Source of the DNA: an uncultured Ignavibacteriota bacterium
GTDB taxonomy: Bacteria; Bacteroidota; Ignavibacteria; Tepidaquicellales; Tepidaquicellaceae
Length of the DNA: 33,718 bases
Direction: 5' to 3'
Assembly (NCBI GenBank): GCA_937915485.1
Contig: CALGII010000125.1
Coordinates: forward strand, 1-33,718
Of the stretch, positions 8,498 through 17,655 are shown one piece after another (positions within the stretch are counted from its first letter, which is position 1; each line of letters starts with the position of its first letter). The notes below the pieces were generated by a model, which ran no database searches, was not told where the DNA came from, and saw only the letters and a list, made by a program, of their open reading frames with translations. Made by a program: the position numbers and the translations under genes.

Positions 8498-10237
8498 ATG
8501 AAAAAAACTTTCTTCTGTTTTCTTATAACTTTTATTATCGTGAATTCCTTCACGGAGAACGGATTGAACAACTCATACTCAAGAATTCCCTCGCGCGCTG
8601 AAATGCTGCTCGGAAAAATGTCTCTGCGCGAAAAAATCGCGCAGATGGTAATAACATACTCAGACGGATACTATCTTGATGAATCCGACAAGGAATATAA
8701 AAGACTGCATCAACTTATTACCGAAGAAAGAATCGGAGGTATAATTTTCTTCAAAGGCAAAACGCTCGAAGAAACAAGACTGATAAATAAACTTCAGTCG
8801 CTCAGCGAGACTCCCCTCCTCATATCACAGGATTTTGAAAGAGGAACCGCGATGAGAATCGAGGACGGCTCTATTTATCCGAACAATATGGCGATAGGCG
8901 CGGCGCGTAACAAGGAACTCGCTTACAAGATGGGTTTGCAAATTTCGAAAGAATGCAGGGCAATCGGAGTGCATCAGAATTATTCTCCCGTGCTTGACGT
9001 CAACAACAATCCGAAAAACCCGATTATAAACGTTCGCTCTTTCGGGGAAGAACCGAATTTGGTTAGTGAAATGGGGCTTGAGATGATTCGGGGTATTCAG
9101 GACGGCGGTGTAATCGCAACTGCGAAACATTTCCCCGGACACGGCGATACGGATATTGACACCCACAACGACCTGCCCGTTATCAGGCACGACTTGAACA
9201 GGCTCAACAGCGTCGAACTCGTTCCGTTCAAAAACGCGATTGACGCGGGAGTGAAGTCAGTTATGATAGCGCACATCTCGTTCCCGGCCGTCGACAAGAC
9301 TCCGAACCTGCCGTCAACTATGTCCGCTCCAGTTGTGAACGGACTGTTAAAGAGCCAATTGAACTTCAACGGACTGATTGTTACCGACGCGCTTAACATG
9401 TCCGGCATAACGAAATATTTTTCAACCGAACAGGTAGCGCTCGGATGCGTCGAAGCGGGCATTGACTTGATACTAATGCCTCAGGGCGAAACGAAAACAA
9501 TAGACGCGATTGAAAAAGCCGTTTACAGCGGTAAGGTTTCCGAAGAACGCATAGACATTTCCGTTAAGAAAATTCTTGAAGCGAAAGAATGGCTCAAACT
9601 TTTCGAAAACAGATACACGGATGAATCAAAAGTTATGGATGTCGTGAACAGCCCTTACGCGGTCGAACTCGCGCAGACTATCGCCGACCAATCGATTACT
9701 CTCGTCCGCAACGACGACGTTCTTCCCCTGCCGAAGAAGCGGACCGACGATAAATGTCTTTTGCTATCGATGTATTATGGAAACGAACCGGAAAATACTC
9801 AGTTCTTCTATGAAGAATTCACGCGCAGAACTGGCGGTATTTTCAACAACATCGTCAAGACCAAGGCTATCAACGGCGATATTATTAGTCTGGAAGCGAC
9901 GTTTAAACAAATGGACGAATTCGATTATTACATAATCCCGCTGTTCATAAAAGTGAAAATGAAAAGCGGAACTGTCGGAATGAACGAGTCGCAGGCGGAT
10001 TACATTAATTTCCTTACATACAACGGCAAAAAAGTAATCGTCATTTCTTTCGGCAATCCTTATCTGATGGAGAACTTCCCTGAAGTGCCGGCTTATATCT
10101 GCGCTTACGGCGACAGCAAACCTTCGATTATCGCCGCTGTTAAATCGCTTATCGCTGACATTAAACCTAACGGTAAACTTCCTGTGACAATTAATGAAAA
10201 CTATAAATTCGGCCACGGGCTGACGTACGAAAAATGA
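8498..10237 (+). CDS. Exported glycoside hydrolase family 3 beta-N-acetylhexosaminidase (NagZ-like)
   Basis: This 579-residue enzyme probably removes beta-linked N-acetylglucosamine, for example from peptidoglycan fragments or chitooligosaccharides. An N-terminal hydrophobic segment (about residues 3-16) suggests export or membrane anchoring. The GH3 barrel shows the NagZ signature KHFPGHGDT (from Lys210), with the Asp221-His223 pair matching the catalytic Asp-His dyad of that subfamily. The nucleophile is probably Asp297 in IVTDALNM. A C-terminal alpha/beta domain (about 390-579), beginning after ADQSITLVRNDD, makes it the two-domain form. The last codons overlap the pdxH start by 4 bp (ATGA), so the two genes are translationally coupled. 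No good Shine-Dalgarno is seen, and two inverted repeats precede it. Confidence 0.9.
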   Translation: MKKTFFCFLITFIIVNSFTENGLNNSYSRIPSRAEMLLGKMSLREKIAQMVITYSDGYYLDESDKEYKRLHQLITEERIGGIIFFKGKTLEETRLINKLQSLSETPLLISQDFERGTAMRIEDGSIYPNNMAIGAARNKELAYKMGLQISKECRAIGVHQNYSPVLDVNNNPKNPIINVRSFGEEPNLVSEMGLEMIRGIQDGGVIATAKHFPGHGDTDIDTHNDLPVIRHDLNRLNSVELVPFKNAIDAGVKSVMIAHISFPAVDKTPNLPSTMSAPVVNGLLKSQLNFNGLIVTDALNMSGITKYFSTEQVALGCVEAGIDLILMPQGETKTIDAIEKAVYSGKVSEERIDISVKKILEAKEWLKLFENRYTDESKVMDVVNSPYAVELAQTIADQSITLVRNDDVLPLPKKRTDDKCLLLSMYYGNEPENTQFFYEEFTRRTGGIFNNIVKTKAINGDIISLEATFKQMDEFDYYIIPLFIKVKMKSGTVGMNESQADYINFLTYNGKKVIVISFGNPYLMENFPEVPAYICAYGDSKPSIIAAVKSLIADIKPNGKLPVTINENYKFGHGLTYEK

Positions 10238-10881
10238 TAGACTCGAAACAAATACAGGATATTCGCATAAACTACAAGCAGAAATCCCTTAGCGTCAAGG
10301 ACGTTGAGATCAATCCCTTTACACAGTTCGAAAAATGGTTCGACGAAACGTTGAAGTCGCATATTCTCGAGCCAACCGCCTTCATTCTCGCCACGGCGGA
10401 CAAGAACGCGAAACCGTCGGCAAGAGCGCTCCTTATGAAAGGATTCGATTCGAAAGGATTTTATTTCTATACGAATTATGAAAGCAGGAAAGGAAAAGAA
10501 CTCGAAGAAAACAATCAGGCGTCGATGATTTTTTTCTGGTCAGAACTGGAAAGACAGATTAGGATTGAAGGACGGGTATTCAGAACTTCACCTGAAGAAT
10601 CATACAATTATTTTAAAACAAGACCTTTTAAAAGTAAAGTGGGAGCCTGGGCTTCAAATCAGAGCACCGTTATAAACAGCAGACTGACTATAGTTAAGAA
10701 ATTTCTGATGTATCTTTCCAAATTTCACAGCATCGAGATTCCGCTTCCCCCGTACTGGGGAGGATATTTACTGAAGCCCGATGTGTTTGAATTCTGGCAG
10801 GGACGCGCAAACAGGCTCCACGACAGAATAAGGTACAAAAAACAAAATGAAGAGTGGATTATCGAAAGGCTTTCGCCCTGA
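10234..10881 (+). CDS. pdxH: Pyridoxamine 5'-phosphate oxidase
   Basis: This FMN enzyme oxidises pyridoxamine or pyridoxine 5'-phosphate to pyridoxal 5'-phosphate, the last step of vitamin B6 salvage. The 215 residues match the family's usual length. Landmarks are RALLMKGFDSKGFYFYTN and SRKG (FMN phosphate region), the central FKSKVGAWAS segment, PPYWGGY and the C-terminal EFWQGRANRLHDR. It overlaps the end of the GH3 gene by 4 bp, and it is convergent with the GNAT gene 12 bp downstream, with no obvious terminator between them. The link to the hydrolase is probably only co-transcription. Confidence 0.95.
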   Translation: MIDSKQIQDIRINYKQKSLSVKDVEINPFTQFEKWFDETLKSHILEPTAFILATADKNAKPSARALLMKGFDSKGFYFYTNYESRKGKELEENNQASMIFFWSELERQIRIEGRVFRTSPEESYNYFKTRPFKSKVGAWASNQSTVINSRLTIVKKFLMYLSKFHSIEIPLPPYWGGYLLKPDVFEFWQGRANRLHDRIRYKKQNEEWIIERLSP

Positions 10882-10893
10882 GCGTTATTCAAT

Positions 10894-12021
10894 TCAGCCG
10901 ATTTTCTTTATGAAGCAGCGTCTGCGCTTATGCTGTCTGTTCTCGAAATACTTCCAGTGTCCCTGAACAAGCACGTTCGTCTCGAGTTCAATGTTCGTTT
11001 CGGCTGATATCATTCCGTTTTTTATGCTGGATCTCGTCAGTTCTGTCATGAGAAGCGCGTCAACTCCCTTTCCCTGCAGGTCCGGTCGAATCGCCCCGAG
11101 ATACATATCAAGATATTTGTTCGACTTTCTCAGCGCTTTCAGAATGTACAGAAAACCGAACGGCAGAAGTTTTCCTTTTGACTTCTGCAAGGCTTTCGAT
11201 AAAGAAGGCATCGCTATTACGAAACCCGCGACCCTGTCGCTCTTGTCAAGAAGTAATATCAGGTATTCGGGTTTTACAAAACCGATGTATTGCTTAATGT
11301 ATTTTTCTATCTGTTTTTCGGTCAGTTCAACAAACCCGAATAAGTTTTTATAAGCATCGTTGAGGGTCAGAAACAAATCCCTGCCGTAAGGAATTAAATC
11401 TTTCGCTTTTCGTGCTTTAAGTATTCTGATTCCGAGTTTTTGCTTGACGATTTCGCCTATTCTTTCGGCTTTGTCGGGTATTTCCTTCGGAACTTTAATT
11501 TCAAATTCCACCCAGTCAACTTCTTTCTCGAATCCAAGTTTTTCGAGATGCTTCGGGTAATATGGATAGTTGTATATCGTAGCGAGAGTTCCCGTTTCTT
11601 CAAAACCTTCAATAAGCATACCTTCGTAATCCATATCGGTAAAACCGAGCGGACCGTGAATGTATTCGAGTTTGTTTTCGAGAGCCCAGTCTGTAACTGT
11701 TTTCATAAGAGCAGACGACACTTCCTCATCATCAGTGAAATCAATCCACCCGAAACGCGCGGCTTTCTTGCCCCATTTTTCGATGTACTTGTGATTTATT
11801 ATTCCTGCAATTCTGCCGACAATCCTCCCGTTCCTGTAAGCGAGCCATTGTTTGGATTCGCAATAATCAAATGCGGGATTCTTTTTCGGTATGAACGTAT
11901 TAATTTCTTCGAAATAAAATGGAGGTACAAATTTATCGTTTCCCGCGTATAACTTGAGCGGGAAATCGATGAAATCCTTCAAATCCTTCTTGCACGTAAT
12001 TTCCTTTACCTTTACTTCCAC
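10894..12021 (-). CDS. GNAT-fold acyltransferase family protein, conserved, function unknown
   Basis: This 375-residue cytoplasmic protein shows no signal peptide or membrane segment. The C-terminal half contains an acetyl-CoA-binding-loop-like motif (RPDLQGKGVDALL) preceded by a beta strand (YLDMYLGAI), as in motif A of GNAT N-acetyltransferases. The N-terminal half (PLKLYAGNDKFVPPF and GPLGFTDMDYEG) resembles a conserved protein found across Bacteroidota. The substrate is unknown. It may be two tandem GNAT folds, with only the second keeping a clear cofactor loop. It ends 12 bp from pdxH and is divergent from no close partner. The confidence concerns the gene and fold, not the reaction. Confidence 0.75.
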   Translation of the reverse strand: MEVKVKEITCKKDLKDFIDFPLKLYAGNDKFVPPFYFEEINTFIPKKNPAFDYCESKQWLAYRNGRIVGRIAGIINHKYIEKWGKKAARFGWIDFTDDEEVSSALMKTVTDWALENKLEYIHGPLGFTDMDYEGMLIEGFEETGTLATIYNYPYYPKHLEKLGFEKEVDWVEFEIKVPKEIPDKAERIGEIVKQKLGIRILKARKAKDLIPYGRDLFLTLNDAYKNLFGFVELTEKQIEKYIKQYIGFVKPEYLILLLDKSDRVAGFVIAMPSLSKALQKSKGKLLPFGFLYILKALRKSNKYLDMYLGAIRPDLQGKGVDALLMTELTRSSIKNGMISAETNIELETNVLVQGHWKYFENRQHKRRRCFIKKIG

Positions 12022-12069
12022 GTCTTGGTTTTAGTTTATAATATCAGAACAAAGATACAAAAATCCAAT

Positions 12070-13176
12070 CTATTTTTTTAATATCATTTTTTTTGTCTGA
12101 GATACCCCGCCGGCATCGAGCCTGCAATAATAAATACCGCTCGAATATCCCGAAGCGTCCCATTTAACATCGTGCTCGCCCGCCTGCATTTCCCCGTTCA
12201 CAAGAACCCCCGCCTCGCGTCCGAGAGCATCGAATATCGTAATCTTTATACGCGACGCTCTTTTGAGATTGTAAGAGATGACTGTCGATGAATTGAAAGG
12301 ATTCGGATAATTCTGCCTGAGTTCAAAATACACGGGTGTTATGTTTTCATTCTGTATGTACGTCGGAAGCGGGCTTCCTGCATCGACCCACGCGGTGTAT
12401 ATAAGACTCGCGAGTTTCCGCGACCCGCTCTTGAATAAAAATACCGTGAAGTCATCGGCATACTGCCAGAATATCTGGTAGTACAGCGTGCTGGTAACGC
12501 TTCCCGAGATAACGTGAGCAAGACTGTCCGCCCTGTAAACTGAATCGACATAACCGTTGCTTGAATAAACAATATTAAATGCGAAATTGTTTTTGTCGCT
12601 TATGTAAAGCGCGCTGTCGTATGTATATTGTATGTATGCAGAGTCTCTGTTTATAAGCCCTGTTTCGTATCTCGAATGTATGCCGTTCGAAAAGGTGCTC
12701 CACCCGTTGTAATATGTGGTGTTATGAAGCGGATTGTGGGCGTCGCCGACATAATGACCGAGATCAGCCGCTTTGAGCATCGCGGACTGCCAGTTCCGCT
12801 GTTGAAAATATTTTCTTACCGAATCGGTGTAATTCATTATCGCGAATGGCAGAAGTCCTGTCGTCGTCACGAATGTCACCCCGTGAAGTGCAATCAGCGA
12901 ATCGAGATTCTGTGGAATCCTGCCGTTCGCGATGAATTCCGGATAGTCTTCCAAATCTATGTAATGCCTGTACTCCTCAGTCGGGTCTGTATTTTTTCTG
13001 TAATCGGCGTCTGAACCGTGAGCAGCAAGCGAGTCCCGCCACCACGAAAACGGAAGCATCGTATTCGGAAACGAATAAACTGACTTTCGGTTTATTATTT
13101 TGTGTCCCGCGCTTCCCCAGCCGTACAACAATACGGCGGAAACAGCCAGTACGAACAGCAGATTGATTCTTTTCAT
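12070..13176 (-). CDS. Secreted S1/P1 nuclease / phospholipase C-like zinc hydrolase with T9SS sorting domain
   Basis: This 368-residue protein has a short signal peptide that would be cleaved before Trp20, giving the mature N-terminus WGSAGHK. In S1/P1 nucleases the N-terminal Trp and the following His bind zinc. Other expected metal ligands are visible in YRHYIDLED, HYVGDAHNPLH and GIHSRYE. The family cleaves single-stranded nucleic acid or, in related members, phospholipids, and the substrate here cannot be decided. The last ~85 residues (from FELRQNYPNPFN) form a T9SS sorting domain ending MILKK, so the enzyme is probably surface-attached or released. The sorting domain is clearly diverged from those of the two genes at the left end. 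It is divergent from the RND operon. Confidence 0.85.
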   Translation of the reverse strand: MKRINLLFVLAVSAVLLYGWGSAGHKIINRKSVYSFPNTMLPFSWWRDSLAAHGSDADYRKNTDPTEEYRHYIDLEDYPEFIANGRIPQNLDSLIALHGVTFVTTTGLLPFAIMNYTDSVRKYFQQRNWQSAMLKAADLGHYVGDAHNPLHNTTYYNGWSTFSNGIHSRYETGLINRDSAYIQYTYDSALYISDKNNFAFNIVYSSNGYVDSVYRADSLAHVISGSVTSTLYYQIFWQYADDFTVFLFKSGSRKLASLIYTAWVDAGSPLPTYIQNENITPVYFELRQNYPNPFNSSTVISYNLKRASRIKITIFDALGREAGVLVNGEMQAGEHDVKWDASGYSSGIYYCRLDAGGVSQTKKMILKK

Positions 13177-13340
13177 GACGAAAAATACATTAATATCGAG
13201 AGAGTATCTATATAATTTTTATTCAAATAAAAAATCCGTATTTTATTTATTCAGTTATGTATTATGAATTTATACGCGCAGGCTTCATAATTTTTGCATA
13301 ACTCTCAATTTTTTAGAAAGATTTTTGTTTCCTATATTGT

Positions 13341-14447
13341 ATGAACAAGAAAACCATTATTATTGCTTCTATAGTCGTTCTTGCACTGCTTTTATCCCTG
13401 CTTGCCTACAGAATCAATGAAAATCTTAAAGCATCACAGAAACAACGCTCGCAGGTTCAAAGTATAAAAATATCGCAGGTAGAGAGAACTGATATTTTCG
13501 ATAAACTTCTCCTTTCAGGCGACATATCAGCAAATCAGCAGGCAAATATTTATTCGAGAATCACAGGCAACATCCAGAGCCTGTATGCTGATATCGGAGA
13601 TTTCGTCCCGAAAGGCAAACTCCTTGCGGTAATTGACAAATCAACGTTCATTCAATCTGTTAAACTCGCCGAAGCGCAGTTGAATCAATATCAGGCGTCG
13701 CTCGAAAACAATACGGTGAACCTCGAAAGAATTAAAACACTTGTAGAGAAAGGTCTCGCTCCTCAGGGCGATTACGACAACGCCTTCACGCAACTCAAAG
13801 TGTCAAGGAGTCAGGTCGAAGCGGCGGAAGCAAATTTAAAAAATGCCAGACTGCAGGTAAATTACTGTAACATAACCGCTCCATTCAGCGGTTACATAAT
13901 TAAAAGGGTCCTCGATGTAGGCACACTGGTTACATCCACTGGAACCGCGTCGAACACAATATTCATATTATCTGATATAAGTTCACTGAAAATTCTTGTC
14001 AATATTCCCGAAAAAAATATCGCGGCAGTCGATAACGTGCACAGCGTTGTTGTCAGAACAGACGCTTATCCCGATAAAACTTTCGAGGGGGACTTCAAGA
14101 AGATTTCACAATCACTCGACCTCAGTACCAGAACTATGCAGGCGGAAATCAGGCTTAGAAACGATGACAGACTGCTTAAACCTGGCATGTTCGCGAAAAT
14201 TGAGATTATTCTCGGCAAGCACGAAGACGCTCTTACGGTGCCTTCGCAGTGCGTGCTTTACGACGACAAAGGCAATTTTGTTTATACCGTTACGGCGGAA
14301 AATACAGCGAAGAAAATATATGTAACGATAGGATACAATTCGGATAATATGACCGAAATTATATCGGGATTGAGCGACAGCGATAACGTCGTATCCGTCG
14401 GTCAGGAACTGATTAACGACAACACTAAAGTTCAAATCATTCAATAA
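13341..14447 (+). CDS. RND efflux periplasmic adaptor (HlyD/MFP family)
   Basis: This 368-residue membrane fusion protein has an N-terminal membrane anchor (about residues 4-22). A biotinyl/lipoyl-like half (RITGNIQSLYADIGDFVPKG), an alpha hairpin (about residues 110-165) and the second lipoyl half (APFSGYIIKRVLDVGTLV) follow. Beta-barrel and membrane-proximal domains complete it (GMFAKIEI, VPSQCVLYD). It would connect the pump encoded 5 bp downstream to an outer-membrane channel in the periplasm. No TolC-like gene is nearby, so the outer channel must be encoded elsewhere. No clear Shine-Dalgarno is seen. The 164-bp gap to the divergent hydrolase gene must hold its promoter. Confidence 0.92.
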   Translation: MNKKTIIIASIVVLALLLSLLAYRINENLKASQKQRSQVQSIKISQVERTDIFDKLLLSGDISANQQANIYSRITGNIQSLYADIGDFVPKGKLLAVIDKSTFIQSVKLAEAQLNQYQASLENNTVNLERIKTLVEKGLAPQGDYDNAFTQLKVSRSQVEAAEANLKNARLQVNYCNITAPFSGYIIKRVLDVGTLVTSTGTASNTIFILSDISSLKILVNIPEKNIAAVDNVHSVVVRTDAYPDKTFEGDFKKISQSLDLSTRTMQAEIRLRNDDRLLKPGMFAKIEIILGKHEDALTVPSQCVLYDDKGNFVYTVTAENTAKKIYVTIGYNSDNMTEIISGLSDSDNVVSVGQELINDNTKVQIIQ

Positions 14448-14452
14448 ATTCT

Positions 14453-17400
14453 ATGTGGCTTACAAGACTCGCGCTTAAATATCCGATAAGTACATTAATG
14501 GCATCTCTTGCCGTTTTCATCCTCGGTCTCGTTTCTTTCGCTCAACTGCCCATAGATATGCTGCCGAACATACAGATACCGAGCGTAACGGCAGTTACGT
14601 ATTTCAGCGGCGCGGGACCTCTCGATATGGAGCAGAGCGTAACCGTTCCCATTGAGCGGGGCGTTAGTTCGGTATCCGACCTGGATTACATTCAATCCTC
14701 TACGAGAGAAGGCTCCTCGCAGGTAAGACTTTATTTCAACTGGGACGCGAATACAAACGTCGGACTCATCGATGTTATTCAAAAGATTAACCGTGTTATG
14801 AATCAGATTCCCGACGGTGTGTCGCAGCCCCTCGTTCTGAAATTCGATATTACCAACATGCCGATCATAACCGTCGCGCTCAACAGCGACATGGACGAGC
14901 GCTCACTGTACGATCTGGCTTACAACATAATCGAACCCCAACTTGAGCACATACCCGGTGTCGCTTACGCTCAGGTTGTCGGAGGAAGAATCCGCGAAAT
15001 CCATGTCGTGATGGACAGGAATCGAGTTGAAGCGGCAAACCTTTCCGTGCAGCAGGTGCTGCAGGCGGTACAGGCTTCAAACCTTATAATGCCTTCGGGC
15101 GACATAAAGACAGGTCTTTACGACTACTCTCTTAAAACCGAAAGCATGTTCAATGTTGTTGAGCCCATCGGCGACATTACAATCAAAACTGTAAACAATG
15201 TGCCGATAAGAGTCAGGGATGTAGCCAAGGTCGAAGACTCATATATGGAGCAGACGCAGATAATAAGAACGAACGGAAATCACGGAGTCATTCTAAGGGT
15301 GCAGAAATCACCTGGCTCGAACACGGTCGAGGTTGTCAATTCGATTAACGAAAAACTGAAAGACCTCCGCGACGTACCGCCGACGGTGAAAACAAGCACC
15401 GCGTTCGACCAGAGTCAGTACATAAGGGAATCGATTACCGGACTCATGCGTGAAGGCGCTCTCGGCGCGATGCTCGCCGTTCTCGTCATTATTATCTTCA
15501 TAAGAAATTCGAGAAGCACGCTGATAATTTTCGTCGCCATACCCCTGTCAATTTTTGTTACGTTCATTTTCTTCCGTTTCTCGGATACGTCTCTTAATAT
15601 AATGACTCTCGGAGGCCTCGCCCTCGGTATTGGCAGGCTGGTTGACGATTCGATCGTAGAACTTGAAAATATATCGCGCCATTATACGCTGATGAAGCGG
15701 GACAACGTGTCCAAACTTCAGGCGACTCTCGACGCCGCGCTCGAAGTTGCTTCTCCGATATTTATATCTACGCTCACAACGGTTATCGTCTTTCTTCCGG
15801 TTGTGTTTCTTTCGGGAATAGCGAAACTTCTTTTCATTCCTCTTGTAATTACAATTTCAGTGTCGCTCTTCGCTTCATTCTTCGTATCAAGAACCGTCAC
15901 TCCGCTGCTTTGCTATAAAGCGCTTTCGGGTGAAAGAGAAGTTGATCCGAATTCAAAAAAATTCGCGGACAGGCTTCAGTTGAAAACGAAAAGAATACTT
16001 GACGGACTCGACGCGTCATACGAAAAATTCCTCGCCATCGCGCTGAGGAACAGGAAGAAAGTTATTCTCGGCATTGTCGGCTTTTCGGCTTTGTCTTTCA
16101 TACTCATTCAGTTCATCGGAAGCGAGTTCTTTCCCGACGCGGACGAAAACCAATTTACAGTTAATGTCAGAATGCCCGTAGGTACAAGAATCGAGGAAAC
16201 GGAAAAGTTTGTCGAAAAAGTCGAGAAGATACTAAAGGATAACGTTCCTGAAATCAATACAATGATTTCCGATATGGGCGTGCCGGGCTCGCGAAGCGGC
16301 AGCCTTTTCGGCGGCAATTCGGGAAGCCACAGCGCTAACATTAACGTATCGCTCGTTCCCGCCCACGACCGCGAAAGAAGTTCTTTCGATATTGTTAAAG
16401 CAGTCAGACCGAAACTGACTTCGCTTCCGGGCGCGCAGATTTATCTTTCCAGCGGCGGATTTCTTAAATTCCTTCTTAACTTCGGTTCGAGCGCTCCAAT
16501 CGATATATCCGTACTCGGTCACGATTTCGATAAATCAAACGAACTCTCTCAGAAAATTTTCAATATGATGAGAACCGTTCCGGGTACGGCCGATGTGAAA
16601 ATCAGCCGCGATAATAATTTCCCCGAAGCGAGAATATCGGTCGACAGGGTTAAGGCGGGCGCTCTCGGTATAAGCGTCGCGCAGATAGCCAATACGATTA
16701 CTACCGCTATTAACGGCAGCGTCGCGTCGCTTTTCAGCGACCCGAAAACAGGCAATCAATATAATATTCTCGTTCGGATGAATGAGGATTACAGAGATAA
16801 CCTTGACGACATCAAGGCTCTTACGATATTGTCGTCAACAGGTCAGATGGTTCCCCTGTCAAACCTGATTGAGATAAAAATGTCCAAATCGCCGGTGCAG
16901 ATTGACAGGAGATACCAGCAGCGTCTCGTCAGCATTACCTCTAACGTCGAAGGCAGGGATTTAGGCAGCGTCGCGGATGAAATCAAGCAAAAACTCGCGG
17001 GCATTGAAATTCCCCCTGGATTCGATGTGCAAATAAGAGGAAACGTAGAACAGCAGAAGAAAACATTCAGTTCTCTCTTCATCGCTCTCGGACTCGCGAT
17101 TATTCTCGTGTATATGATTATGGCTTCGCAGTTTCAGTCGCTCGTGGACCCGTTCATTATTATGTTCACCGTTCCACTCGGATTTGTCGGAGTCGTCTGG
17201 ATGCTATTCCTGACTAACACAACTCTTTCCGTGACATCTTTCGAAGGAGTAATCGTAATGGTCGGCATTGTTGTTTCGAACGGAATTCTCTTAATCGATT
17301 ATACAAACAGGCTGAGGAAAAAAGGTGTCGAACTTCACGAAGCCGTACGGCGCGGCGGAAGAACAAGACTCCGTCCTATCCTTATGACAACTCTCGCGAC

Positions 17401-17596
17401 TGTCCTCGGTTTGATTCCGATGGCGATCGGCATCGGCGGAGAATCCTCACAGGCGCCGCTCGCAATCGCGGTCATAGGAGGTCTTACGGCTTCCACGTTC
17501 CTTACTCTCGTCTTCGTACCGGTGCTCTATACCATATTCGAAGAAAAATTTCACAGGAAATCTAAAACAGTTGACGCTGAACTTGAGAACCTGTAA
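14453..17596 (+). CDS. RND multidrug efflux transporter, AcrB/HAE1 type
   Basis: This 1047-residue inner-membrane pump exports compounds using the proton gradient. It has the 12-helix RND layout: an N-terminal helix, a large periplasmic loop, helices 2-6, a second loop, and the C-terminal helix block. The proton-relay pair in helix 4 is intact as Asp398-Asp399 in RLVDDSIVELEN. The lysine found in helix 10 of AcrB is replaced by Ser942 (VVSNGILLIDY), as in a subset of the family. LRPILMTTLATVLGLIPMA near the end is the conserved C-terminal segment. The substrate range cannot be predicted, and the sequence looks more drug/HAE1-like than metal-exporting. It forms an operon with the adaptor 5 bp upstream and ends at a strong terminator. 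Confidence 0.93.
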   Translation: MWLTRLALKYPISTLMASLAVFILGLVSFAQLPIDMLPNIQIPSVTAVTYFSGAGPLDMEQSVTVPIERGVSSVSDLDYIQSSTREGSSQVRLYFNWDANTNVGLIDVIQKINRVMNQIPDGVSQPLVLKFDITNMPIITVALNSDMDERSLYDLAYNIIEPQLEHIPGVAYAQVVGGRIREIHVVMDRNRVEAANLSVQQVLQAVQASNLIMPSGDIKTGLYDYSLKTESMFNVVEPIGDITIKTVNNVPIRVRDVAKVEDSYMEQTQIIRTNGNHGVILRVQKSPGSNTVEVVNSINEKLKDLRDVPPTVKTSTAFDQSQYIRESITGLMREGALGAMLAVLVIIIFIRNSRSTLIIFVAIPLSIFVTFIFFRFSDTSLNIMTLGGLALGIGRLVDDSIVELENISRHYTLMKRDNVSKLQATLDAALEVASPIFISTLTTVIVFLPVVFLSGIAKLLFIPLVITISVSLFASFFVSRTVTPLLCYKALSGEREVDPNSKKFADRLQLKTKRILDGLDASYEKFLAIALRNRKKVILGIVGFSALSFILIQFIGSEFFPDADENQFTVNVRMPVGTRIEETEKFVEKVEKILKDNVPEINTMISDMGVPGSRSGSLFGGNSGSHSANINVSLVPAHDRERSSFDIVKAVRPKLTSLPGAQIYLSSGGFLKFLLNFGSSAPIDISVLGHDFDKSNELSQKIFNMMRTVPGTADVKISRDNNFPEARISVDRVKAGALGISVAQIANTITTAINGSVASLFSDPKTGNQYNILVRMNEDYRDNLDDIKALTILSSTGQMVPLSNLIEIKMSKSPVQIDRRYQQRLVSITSNVEGRDLGSVADEIKQKLAGIEIPPGFDVQIRGNVEQQKKTFSSLFIALGLAIILVYMIMASQFQSLVDPFIIMFTVPLGFVGVVWMLFLTNTTLSVTSFEGVIVMVGIVVSNGILLIDYTNRLRKKGVELHEAVRRGGRTRLRPILMTTLATVLGLIPMAIGIGGESSQAPLAIAVIGGLTASTFLTLVFVPVLYTIFEEKFHRKSKTVDAELENL

Positions 17597-17610
17597 ATAA
17601 TTTTAAAGAA

Positions 17611-17637
17611 AAAGCCCCGTTCATCGGGGCTTTTTTT
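17611..17637. terminator. Bidirectional rho-independent terminator
   Basis: The stem AAAGCCCCG/CGGGGCTTT (loop TTCAT) is followed by T7 on the plus strand, with an A-rich flank giving T-runs on the minus strand. It lies between the converging RND pump gene (stop 17596) and the propeller gene (stop 17656), so it can serve both. Confidence 0.9.
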
Positions 17638-17655
17638 GCGACTATCTCAAATCAA

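Noticed and set aside
10991..11952. Two plus-strand frames of 120 and 170 codons opposite the GNAT gene
   Set aside because: They are antisense shadows. The minus-strand protein has family motifs along its full length, while these have none.
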